From: Taeniopygia guttata
Taxonomy: Eukaryota > Chordata > Aves > Passeriformes > Estrildidae
Assembly (NCBI RefSeq): GCF_048771995.1
Contig: NC_133033.1
Span: forward strand, 5,890,501-5,954,500
Direction: 5' to 3'
DNA length: 64,000 nt
The translations under genes and the position numbers were made by a program. This document shows, piece by piece, positions 55,401 through 64,000 of this stretch. The first letter of the stretch is position 1. Every line of letters begins with the position of its first letter. Under the pieces are notes generated by a model, which worked only from the letters and a program-made list of their open reading frames with translations, had not been told where the DNA came from and did no database searches.

Positions 55401-58400
55401 GGAACACCAGCAAGCTTACCTTGGTGAGGTCCATGCCTAATCTCACTTGTGACAAGAGATGCATGATAACACTTTTGTGCTCCTCCACCGACTCTCCTTC
55501 CCCATCATCTTCTCGATCGTCGGGAGGATCAAAGAGATCTGAAAGACCAAATGGCTTTTGTTTTCCTCTAAACCTTCAAAACCAGACTGCATTTTATTAG
55601 CATATATGTCAAAAAAATACGGTTTTAAATCCTACAATTCAGCAACCTTCCATTAGTAAAGAAACAGTAGAGAAACCACTTCCCATAAGTGGGAAGCATA
55701 CACATACACACACACATGTATATATATATAAAAATCCTGCATATATTGACCCAGTTTACACACAGATTAGCAATCAATAACTCCTCACTGAAAGCTGACA
55801 CAGGCCACTTACCAGCATCATTTGTGCCATTAGACATGGAAGAATTGAGGGACTCTGTGGTATCTGGACGTTTCAGGCTGCTCCCTGTGCTGCTCCGAGT
55901 CAGCACTGCAGCAGACCCTGAAGAACTAAAGAAGACTAATAAATTCTCACAGTTCTAATTAAGCAATTCAGAACAAATTATTTGATATTCACAGACAAGG
56001 AATTTAGTGATAGACATCTATATATGTGCAGTGGCAGACATTAATACACATGGTGCATGCTAATTCACAGAAAGCTCAGAATGGATTGTAGCTGCAGGAA
56101 TGGGACAGCCTGCAGCCTCAGATAACACATGAAGGCAGAAAGCAGCTGACTAATCCCTCTTTGGAATGTGTAGAATCTCTTAAAATTAATTTTTCAATTA
56201 ATAAAAAAATGAAGAGTAAACAGAGATTTTGGGGAAAGGGTGCCAACTCCAAAAAATGTATTTTAGCAAATGCATGAGGGAATTGGTCATTTACCAAAGG
56301 CTGCAGCAAATGCATGTGAAATGCACCATGGCCTCAGATTACAGCTCTGAGCTGGGGCCTTCCAAAGATTGTTTTGTTAGAGCTTGTGAACATTTATCTG
56401 ATGGAATGGGAAGGAGCAGAGGAAGAAACTGCCTCCCTCACAGACAGATGTCTGTGGCTGAGGGCAGGGGTAATCTCACTCTGTTACACAAAGTGGCTTT
56501 CTGACCTCCCCCACCTTTCTAAACCAATTTCTGCAAGCAGACAAGCCATGCCCTTGTAGATACAGGCTGCATTCAGCACACACTGCACACTGTCAGCTAC
56601 TTACTCCATACATCGCTTTGGGGAAGAACTGCTCTGGTAGAATTCATCAGCATCATAGAACTCATCCTCACTGCTTGAGTAAGAAAAGTCTGGGACTGTA
56701 TTTGGAGACAGGTTGACGTGGCTTGGAGAGGTGAGACTGCTGCTAGGTGCTGACTGCCCACTTCCTGTGGAGTATTAAAAATTACAGAAACAATAAAAAT
56801 GAATTCTTTCAAAATCTACTTACAGAAGAATTGTTCAAATCAATAAAGACTGATGTGAACTCAGAAGAGGAATGCACAAAATTAAAAGCAATAATTAGGC
56901 AGATTCATAAAGAGTTTAACAACTGACAAAAAGGAAAGTCATAAGGAAAATGAAGAGGACAGAACACCAGTAAAGTTTAGGGGACATATTTTCTCCAATT
57001 AGTGCAAGATTGCAATGCTAGGGAGACAAAGGAAAGCTAGTGTATACATGGTGGGGAGAAAGAGCAGCATTACTGGTGTTAACAAAACATTGAATTTGGT
57101 GTTGATCAAAAGCAAGATGCAGGCTAATAATACTGTTATTTTAATGACTAATTACAGGGTTTCTTGTACTTCAATTAAAGTCACCCAGAACTGTACCTGT
57201 ACTATTTGGTGTTGGAGTCTGATTCCCGAGTGATGCTACTACAGGTCCCACTGGCAAGGAGGAAGGTCGCTGCTCTGACTTGCACAACTGAGCAGGTTCT
57301 AGGGGATATTTTGATATGTTAACCCCAGAATTCAGAAGAAGATTCCACATTATTTCACCTCACCTCTAAAAATCAAATAACTTTCTACAAAAGCCATACC
57401 TAGGTCTTTTTTTTTATTAACCAAAGATGGCATTAAAAAAAAAAAAACATAGTTGTTTAGCTAGAAAGCATTTGCCTTTTCTGAAAATCATAGTTTCATT
57501 TTTAAAAAGAGTGTTAGAAATGCAAGCCAGTAACTGAGAGTAAATAAAACACATCAGCTTATCCCCAGAACCAGGGGCAGGTTGGTGAGAATGCTCTGTA
57601 CCTCCCACTCCTGTCCTTGCTGAGCCCATCTGAGCTGAGTGTGCAGTCACTGCTATGCTCCTGGTTTTTCCTAGCCCACCTGGAAGTGTGACAGCCTGGG
57701 AAGGTGGCTGTTCCCAGCCTACCTGGAAGTGTGACAGCCTGGGAAGGCATGGTGCTGATCCCCGACGGCTCCAAGGGGCTGGGCTGATACACGGCGTCCA
57801 CGGGGTTGATGGTGCTCTAGGCAAGAGAAGGAAAAACACATTTTTTTCTCCTCAATTAAAACAAAATAAAGCATAGATAGCAAGAACATTGTGAGCATGA
57901 GAAATGCCCAAATGCAAGAGAGTGAATCCCTGAGAGAGGAAGTAAAACACAAAATGACAGTTGAAGACATGAGAAATACTTTTGAGGTGGGAATATTTTG
58001 ATTCTTTACACAGACTGCACAGTAAATTGGATTTGATGCAGATTTGAAGCGTCCTATAAAAAATTTCTTATTTCAGGTTCTTGCTTGTCCATTAATTAAT
58101 AATGCATGCAAAGAGTGGAAAGTTAGATGCAAATTATCTGGCCAAAATCAGGATAGGTAATCTGTATTTTCAAAACAGACAAAAAAAATTTTCATTTTGC
58201 AGATCAACCCATAAATCAAAACAAGAATCATCAGCATGCTTAGAGTCATGAAGCAGCTTTGTTGGCAAAATTATTCCCAAATCAAGCTGACAGTGTTCAG
58301 TGCAGCTCAGTAGAGGACATCTCAACCTATTTCTGAATGTGGGCACTTGGAAAATGAAGCACCAGGTCAATTCAATGCTCCCAAAAGCCATTGACTTCAG

Positions 58401-60820
58401 TCAATGTCCTTGGTTTTTATGCATCAAGACCCTTGGAAATCTAAACTGCCATGTCTTTTAACCCAAAATATCATTTAAGCTCTGTTTGTTATCTGTGTTT
58501 ACACACAACCACCAAAACTTCTTGGTTGTTAGAGGAGTAAAAGGCACACACAACCCTTTTCCAAACACCTTGCAATTTAAATGCCTGATCCATCAGAACT
58601 ATGACAATTTTTTGCCCAGTTTGCTCAGAAATGCAGTCAGTATGCTCATCCTTATCCTCTTTTTTTACACCAGTATTTAAAAGAACTGTCTTAAATTGTT
58701 CTACTCTCCCTTTAGTCCATTAGTTTCTATTTGCTATTTCTATTTTCTATTCAGACTGATGGAAACAGGCTCATTTTAACCTTCCTCTCATTTTCCTACT
58801 AAAGGCAGATTTTTTTTCTTGCCTTCTTTCCTGGTTACCTGAAATTCTGAACTTTATCCTACTTTTAGATGTTGGACAATGCTCTCAGACACACGGTGTG
58901 ATTCTTGGGGCTGTCCTGTGCAGAGCCAGGAGCTGGAACACTGATCCCCGTGGATCCCATTCAACTCAGGACACTGTATGACTCTACAAATCACTGAAAA
59001 GTTCTATTATTTTTTTTAATAGCACAGGATTTCTTTAACTAAAAACAGAACAATTATTCTCTGTTTATCACTTACAAAAATCTCCATTAGCTACTCCATA
59101 AGAGTAGCATTCTACAATTGTACAATTGAAATTATACAATTCTACAATTTCATTGGTTTTACTACTTACTATACAAATAATCCAGTACAGGTAATATTAC
59201 TCCACTGCATTTCAGGATAAAGGATGTCCCTTACCCAATATTTCAGCTCCTTGTGGAATTATGTATTCAACACAGGAAGTTCCTTGCCCCACAGAGTTCA
59301 CAGTTTAAAATTATGATCCCATCTTAAGAGTTAAGATTTAAAATTTAAAACAAGATGGTTCTATGATATACAGCATGCTATTGCTATCTAAATCTCCATT
59401 ATTTTTTAGGTAAACTAATAATCTACATGATACAGAACACTGGTATGATAAAGGAAGAACAAAGTAACTCTGATTTTGTATTCAGGATTGTAACCTCATC
59501 CTTAAATAATTCTCCATAGTGCAACATGAACTGGAGTTTCATATTGGATATTTTGAGGGATTCCTTCCTTCATAGGCTAGAAACAGCTGAAGGCAGACTT
59601 GAAAGTCTCCTACTCTGAGTTTAATAACAATTGAGTAACAATTACACAGAAACAAGACTCATCCCACCATGGCAGCAAGCAATGACTCTATTTCTGCCTA
59701 AGTTTAAAGTGAAATCCTGACCTTCAGCCCAAGGTGATGTTGACCTCCACAGCATCACAATTTTAGACTTCACAATCACTGATCCACAGTTAATATGTTC
59801 TTACAGAAATATATTTTCCTCCCCAGTATAAGCCAACCCAGAGATAATGAGATCAGTGCTAGTCAAATTCAGACTATATCAAGCTGCAATATCTCTCTGA
59901 AATTTCTGAGTTGCAGCCCAGATGTGCAGGTCACCTGTGCCTGTGGAAGTGTCCTCCTGCACAGGTTCTGTTTTCCTGGAGATATCACAGAAGATGTTCC
60001 CTCATACTAAGACCTGAATTATGTTCCATATGCAGTGCACATAATAATTCACTTTATTTATGACGAGCACAAAACTGAAATATGCATGTGCATCCTCAGT
60101 CCGAGGTTCACACCAGAAAATCCTACTGCTAAAGCTGTAGGATTTGTAGTGGACAAACTAAGGCCTGGGAACTACTGTCAGCTCTAATGAAAACACATGA
60201 GGATTTTTAGAGTTTTTACTGAAACTAATCTCCTATTAAAAGTATCTGAAATGTACTCAAGTGACAAAAAAAGAACAAAGAAAGAGAAACCATGTGTGAC
60301 CAAAACCAAAAATGACAGAAGTTACATTAAAAATGCAGAAGTTCTATTAAAGAAGAAACATTGCTTAGACAGACATTATACAACTCTGCATCAAAGGAGC
60401 AGCACTGTAGAAAAGACAAACTACTTGATAGCACATGGAGAGCAGATCTATTTCCTACACAAAGACACTTCAGACAGAACACACAACTATTTCCATCCCA
60501 GTAATTTCCCTTTCATCTGTTCACATGGCAGATTTTTATCTAAGTGTTCAGTCACAACAGTGCTGTTCAAGACACTCCATACAAAACTGACCACTCTATC
60601 TTCTAAGGACAAGGGTGTTAGCCAACCTCAGGAGCTAAGGACTCAACAGGAATTTTAACAAGACACTGGAAGCAGTAAATTAGAGAAAGGAAGAAGCATG
60701 TTGCAAAGTGAGTGGAAATTCAGGTCTCTGTTCACATGTTCTGCAGAATTAAAAGGAGATAAAGATTAGATTTAAACTTACTATAAGTCCATTTGCGTGC
60801 TTCTCCTCATTATTTTGGTC
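49425..60820 (-). CDS. OSBPL9: OSBPL9 (ORP9), oxysterol-binding-protein-related lipid transfer protein, 3' part in 16 exons
   Basis: Sixteen exons join in phase to 1665 nt: 554 residues plus TGA. They correspond to the human protein from about residue 185 to its end. In order: a Ser/Pro-rich linker; an FFAT-type motif EFYDADEF, which binds VAP proteins on the ER; the ORD lipid-binding domain with the family signature EQVSHHPP; and the C-terminal tail ending KRLAASKH. The N-terminal PH domain (Golgi and endosome targeting in the long form) is encoded beyond position 64,000. Known ORP9 work links it to sterol and phosphatidylserine/PI4P exchange at ER-Golgi contacts. One 114-bp intron (51566-51679) is GC-AG. 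The gene converges on NRDC. Confidence 0.95.
49571..49706 (-). CDS. OSBPL9: OSBPL9 visible exon 15
   Basis: 136 nt, [20 protein letters not shown] through ENETSWETR. It includes the charged helix [17 protein letters not shown]. Donor AGG|gtgagc. Confidence 0.95.
50063..50154 (-). CDS. OSBPL9: OSBPL9 visible exon 14
   Basis: 92 nt, [20 protein letters not shown] then [10 protein letters not shown]. Lysine-rich segment conserved in ORP9. Donor TG|gtaaga. Confidence 0.94.
50494..50572 (-). CDS. OSBPL9: OSBPL9 visible exon 13
   Basis: 79 nt, [20 protein letters not shown] then AKYSTG. Acceptor tctttttag, donor GGG|gtaaca. Confidence 0.95.
51425..51565 (-). CDS. OSBPL9: OSBPL9 visible exon 12
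   Basis: 141 nt, [20 protein letters not shown] through [13 protein letters not shown]. Acceptor aattgcag, donor TT|gtaagc. Confidence 0.95.
51680..51743 (-). CDS. OSBPL9: OSBPL9 visible exon 11, ends at a GC donor
   Basis: 64 nt, [21 protein letters not shown] and two bases of Arg (shown to 20 residues: [20 protein letters not shown]). The donor is AG|GCAAGT. The GT five bases downstream would put the next exon out of frame. Confidence 0.93.
52136..52246 (-). CDS. OSBPL9: OSBPL9 visible exon 10
   Basis: 111 nt, [20 protein letters not shown] then [18 protein letters not shown] second AG six bases inside the exon is not used: taking it would delete two conserved residues. Confidence 0.94.
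52532..52616 (-). CDS. OSBPL9: OSBPL9 visible exon 9, OSBP signature
   Basis: 85 nt, [20 protein letters not shown] and then EQVSHHPP, the OSBP family fingerprint, whose two His contact phosphoinositide in ORD structures. Donor A|gtaagt. Confidence 0.96.
53626..53794 (-). CDS. OSBPL9: OSBPL9 visible exon 8
   Basis: 169 nt, [20 protein letters not shown] through [24 protein letters not shown] is a conserved ORD segment. Confidence 0.96.
54023..54108 (-). CDS. OSBPL9: OSBPL9 visible exon 7
   Basis: 86 nt, [20 protein letters not shown] then FAHPDLFV. Acceptor ttcactcag, donor AG|gtattt. Confidence 0.96.
55420..55538 (-). CDS. OSBPL9: OSBPL9 visible exon 6
   Basis: 119 nt, [20 protein letters not shown] through [20 protein letters not shown]. 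The start of the ORD domain. Donor AAG|gtaagc. Confidence 0.95.
55813..55925 (-). CDS. OSBPL9: OSBPL9 visible exon 5
   Basis: 113 nt, [20 protein letters not shown] then [18 protein letters not shown] Ser/Thr-rich linker that precedes the ORD domain. Confidence 0.95.
56605..56764 (-). CDS. OSBPL9: OSBPL9 visible exon 4, FFAT motif
   Basis: 160 nt with [20 protein letters not shown] followed by [11 protein letters not shown]. The core EFYDADEF with acidic and Ser flank is the VAP-binding FFAT motif. A different frame across this exon is also open but is not the protein. Confidence 0.95.
57197..57298 (-). CDS. OSBPL9: OSBPL9 visible exon 3
   Basis: 102 nt, [20 protein letters not shown] through QTPTPNST. 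Acceptor atcccctag, donor G|gtacag. Confidence 0.95.
57678..57747. repeat. OSBPL9: Partial tandem duplication of 43-bp period over an OSBPL9 splice donor
   Basis: The 27-bp sequence at 57678-57704 recurs exactly at 57721-57747. On the minus strand each copy carries the exon-2 end CTTCCAG followed by a GT: gtaggc in the exonic copy, gtgggc in the intronic copy. Confidence 0.88.
57723..57816 (-). CDS. OSBPL9: OSBPL9 visible exon 2
   Basis: 94 nt, [20 protein letters not shown] and then [11 protein letters not shown]. Donor CAG|gtaggc. Its last 25 nt and donor are duplicated 43 bp downstream in the intron. Confidence 0.95.
57817..60781 (-). other. OSBPL9: OSBPL9 intron with CR1 fragment
   Basis: 2.97 kb between visible exons 1 and 2. 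It holds a CR1 3'-end fragment (about 58870-58988). A 153-codon open frame at 60197-60658 on the plus strand resembles no family I know and lacks coding features. Confidence 0.8.
58870..58988 (+). mobile_element. CR1 LINE 3'-end fragment
   Basis: The stretch ggtgtgattcttggggctgt, then cctgtgcagagccaggagct, then gatccccgtggatcccattc and aactcaggacactgtatgac follow the 3' end of avian CR1 elements. It lies antisense to OSBPL9. Diverged, with uncertain ends. Confidence 0.75.
60782..60820 (-). CDS. OSBPL9: OSBPL9 visible exon 1, 39 nt
   Basis: Thirteen codons, [13 protein letters not shown], in phase 0 at both ends. Acceptor ttccttaag, donor ATA|gtaagt. The sequence aligns with the short segment that precedes STINPVDA in mammalian ORP9. 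Confidence 0.88.
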
Positions 60821-63800
60821 CTTAAGGAAAAAATGTTACAAATATCAACATAACAATCTTGCATGATTTATCAGTTCTGTGCTAAGTGAGAACAGCGAGT
60901 TTCCCTCAGGAATGTTCACCTTTTCAGCCATAAAATGTTCCTCATCATGTGATATGGTAACTAAACTTGGAAGACAATTCCACACACAGTCACTGCACCT
61001 CTGAAGATCAGCATTTTCTGAGAGCCCATCCACATGAGTGCAGACAATTTTAAAAATATCCCTTCTCTACTGCAGAGTACAGTTCTGCTTTATAATGTGT
61101 GTGCTTCCCAAATACCTAGGAGCTCCCCAAAGTATGCTCTGCAGCTCCTGCAAGTCCCTGAAAAATGAAGTTCTCAGTTTCTGTGATTAACATACAAGAA
61201 AGTCAGAAGTTTAAGTTGAAAGGTTTTAGCTTTTGCTTTTTGGCATCCACTATATTTTAAAATGCTTAAAGATCATTCACTATCTCAGATTTTGGGGTTT
61301 TTTGCCTAAAAGCATAAGTGAAAGAGCAGGCAATGTAAAAAACATCTGTCCTCAGGGGAAATGACACAGCAGCAGGCCAGTTAATGCCAATCTGCAGCCA
61401 GCATAATTTTAGCACTGTACAGCAAGAGTATTTTACTGAACACTAAGCCAATCTCTTCCCTTCTGCTGTAAAGTTCATACTGGTCAGTACATCAATCCAT
61501 AACTTCATTCATTGAGGTGTGAACCTCAAAACTTGTCTGCAGAGTATTCCCCCGGATTTCCAGTTACATTTTAAAGGAGTAAGAGAAAAAAAAAAAAAAA
61601 GCTGTAAGAAGTATAAAGAAAGTTGGCACATATTTATGTTTTGATACTTAATACATCCTTTCTTAGCTTATACAGATGGTAATAGGCTGTTCAAATTTTA
61701 TCTCTGCTGGTTGCAATTTTTGAAGTCTGGCTTTCCATGATAAAAAGAACACCAAGGACAAAAAGTTCCACTAGGTTGCAAATTTACAAAATACATAACC
61801 TTTTTCCCAACACATCAAACCCCCATGTTGTGTCCATCATCTCTAAGATCTAAGAAATAAACCACAAAGATGCTGCAGGAGCACTGATGTTTGCTATCCC
61901 ATCTCAGTAATGCACCAGTAGCAGCAGGTAAGGAAGGAAGAAATCCCACCAAACTGGGCAGGCAAGACTGGCCAGAAATGGAGTAAAAAAGAGAAGGGAA
62001 GGATGCAAAACTAAATATCTAAATTATAAAACGTACTTCATAACACATATATATTTCTAAGACTGAAGTTTACCACATCATATATTTTACACCACACACA
62101 CAAAGGGGACAACACAGGCCAAATACTCCATCTGCCCATCCCACTCTGCTTATTTTGACTGCTTTTTGATAAGCAATGAATGTATTATGACATATTCCTG
62201 TTTAGCTGGTATTTAGTTCATTATTTTGGAAATGTCATGAGTCACCTCAGTACAAGTGATGTAATTACACACTCAATTTACCAACAAGTTTAATGAAAAT
62301 TTAACTGTCCAGGTATTAACACAGGTAAAAATCCATTAAACAGAACAAATGAACACACAATTAAAAAAGAAACAAAACAAAACTCCAACAAACAGAAGCC
62401 CAGGTTTGCCTCAATGTTCCAAAATAATCCACATAGTAAATGGTTGTGTGTTGGAAACAGAGTTCTAAGAATATAGAGAAGTGGTAACACTATCAAAGTA
62501 CACAGATTGGCAAATCTGTCTGCTAATGAGAAAGGCACTGTGGAAGTAAAAATGGGGTGCAGGGTGGTGTTAAGATGATTTATTTTCAGCAGTGTCAGTC
62601 AGCAGCCATACTTGCCCTACACATTTGGGAAAAAAACCTGCAAAATCTTAATAGGTCTCTAATGGAGAGCACAAAGCTACAGTCGGGCACAACACATTTT
62701 TACACAGATATTGCATCATACACAAGCAACTTGCAGAACTGTGGAAAAAAAGCCCCAAACCCCTCTATATTATAAATTTTCTACAGCAGTAGGAAATCAG
62801 GATACTAAGACAGTTAATGGCGAAGGTGTGGGGGAAAGGAAGACAGAATTCCCTTGTAGTCAACAAGTACAGTTGCCTGAGAGACAAAGAAGGTGAAGAG
62901 ATGAAGCAGAAAAGAGGTTATTAAAGTACTGGGAAATATTTTTTCCCTATATGTGGATCAGCATCTTGCAATTAGCTGTGCATAAGGCACCCCTTTAACC
63001 CACCTTGTCTTCAACAGCTCCAAAAGAGCTTTAAATATGGTTTAGCAAATAACCAAAAGAATAAACCCCTACTCCTTAGTGGATAAGCTCACCTATTTAC
63101 ACTGGTTAATATTTAGTGGCACTGAAAGAAGGACTTCAAGGTCTGATTTAGGGAAACAAAAAGCAAGCGTTAGCACCTTTGGGGGATTCAAATTCCACCT
63201 GCCTTTACACTCACATGGTAGCTGAAGCAGTAAAATACTGAACCTGATCTAAAAGACTTCATCTGCCACTACCAGCTTTATCCATTATCAGCAAACCACC
63301 TAAAGAACTTCAAAATATGCTTAGCATCAGCATAAGTGGTCACGTCTAACTCCCAATAAACTCTCACAGAGCAGAAACAGGATTTTATATTTACCAGAAG
63401 CAAGAAAGATAACTCAGCCACCTATTGCTAGCTCTGATTAACAGTCTGAGAAGATTATAACTCTGCAATTTCACATGTGCTAATTACATAGCAGTTTTTA
63501 AAAAATAGTAAAATTTCATAGGAATTAAACCCCTGTGAAAATAACTACTAAATACATTTACACAGTGATTAAGAAAAAAATGAGTTAGTAATTCCTTGCA
63601 ATTTCTCCAACAGCTTCCTCAATACAGCAAATCACATATAGACAAGAAAATCAGCATATTACTATCTAACCTATCTACAACTGACTCCATCAAATCCCTA
63701 AAAAATGACATATTGTCTACTGACTTCACTGTACTAAAACACCTCTAAATATACCCAGGACTAAAACCCAGGACTAAAAACCAGCAAATTAAATAGTGAA

Positions 63801-64000
63801 AGGCTTTTCTGCTGGCACTACAGTGAAGGACTTAAGTAGCATCACTGCATATTAAATAAAGACTGTGCTAGCTCTAAATTCATGTGGCACAAAACTATTT
63901 CAATGTTTCAACCCTTGTGTTTGTAAAAAAAGTTTCAGTTTTATACAAACCTCTTAATTAACAAACATTTTCTTCAAAAAAATCTTAAGTAAATGATACG
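60821..64000 (-). other. OSBPL9: OSBPL9 intron (5' end outside window)
   Basis: No further ORP9 exon was recognised: the coiled segment before AKDQ and the PH domain are absent. Contains a 15-bp poly(A) at 61586-61600 and a 13-bp tandem duplication (ACCCAGGACTAAA twice, 63753-63778). Otherwise AT-rich single-copy sequence. Confidence 0.75.

Noticed and set aside
60197-60658. 153-codon open frame in an OSBPL9 intron
   Set aside because: It is Lys/Thr/Ser-rich with no domain I recognise and no neighbouring mobile-element hallmarks. An AT-poor-in-stops chance frame is the simplest reading.

Overview
This window is vertebrate nuclear DNA, most likely from a bird and probably a songbird. Genes are split into many short exons with GT-AG introns. 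Two truncated LINE copies end like avian CR1 elements. A solo LTR resembles those I associate with passerine endogenous retroviruses. The species call is an inference; the gene calls rest on spliced reading frames that I joined and checked for phase by hand.

Three protein-coding genes lie in the order RAB3B (+), NRDC (+), OSBPL9 (-), which is the human 1p32.3 order and orientation as I know it. (1) Positions 1 to about 21,300: the 3' part of RAB3B, with a long intron (1-11242), the last three coding exons (11243-11361, 16123-16247, 18679-18866) and a 3' UTR of uncertain length. The first coding exons are upstream of the window. (2) Positions 21,600-23,000: a CpG island with CCAAT boxes and a perfect NRF1-type palindrome, the promoter and first exon of NRDC. 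(3) Positions 22381-48078: NRDC complete, with 31 coding exons that sum to 3468 nt (1155 residues plus stop). (4) Positions about 48,820-64,000: the 3' part of OSBPL9 on the minus strand, with 16 coding exons that sum to 1665 nt (554 residues plus stop). Its 5' exons, including the PH domain, lie beyond position 64,000. NRDC and OSBPL9 converge tail to tail, with a gap of a few hundred bases between their likely poly(A) sites.

The genes do not form a functional unit. RAB3B is a small GTPase of regulated exocytosis. NRDC is an M16 metalloendopeptidase with a very acidic insert. OSBPL9 is an oxysterol-binding-protein-related lipid transfer protein. Their adjacency is conserved synteny.

Points worth a second look are: two GC-AG introns, each forced by reading frame (NRDC intron 13 and a 114-bp OSBPL9 intron); an NRF1 palindrome that overlaps the two most upstream NRDC ATGs; a 43-bp tandem duplication over an OSBPL9 splice donor that creates a second donor-like site; a 620-bp solo LTR with a perfect 6-bp target duplication in the RAB3B intron, next to a CpG-rich patch; and two perfect intronic hairpins. 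I found no clearly undescribed biological system. Most of the window is ordinary intron.
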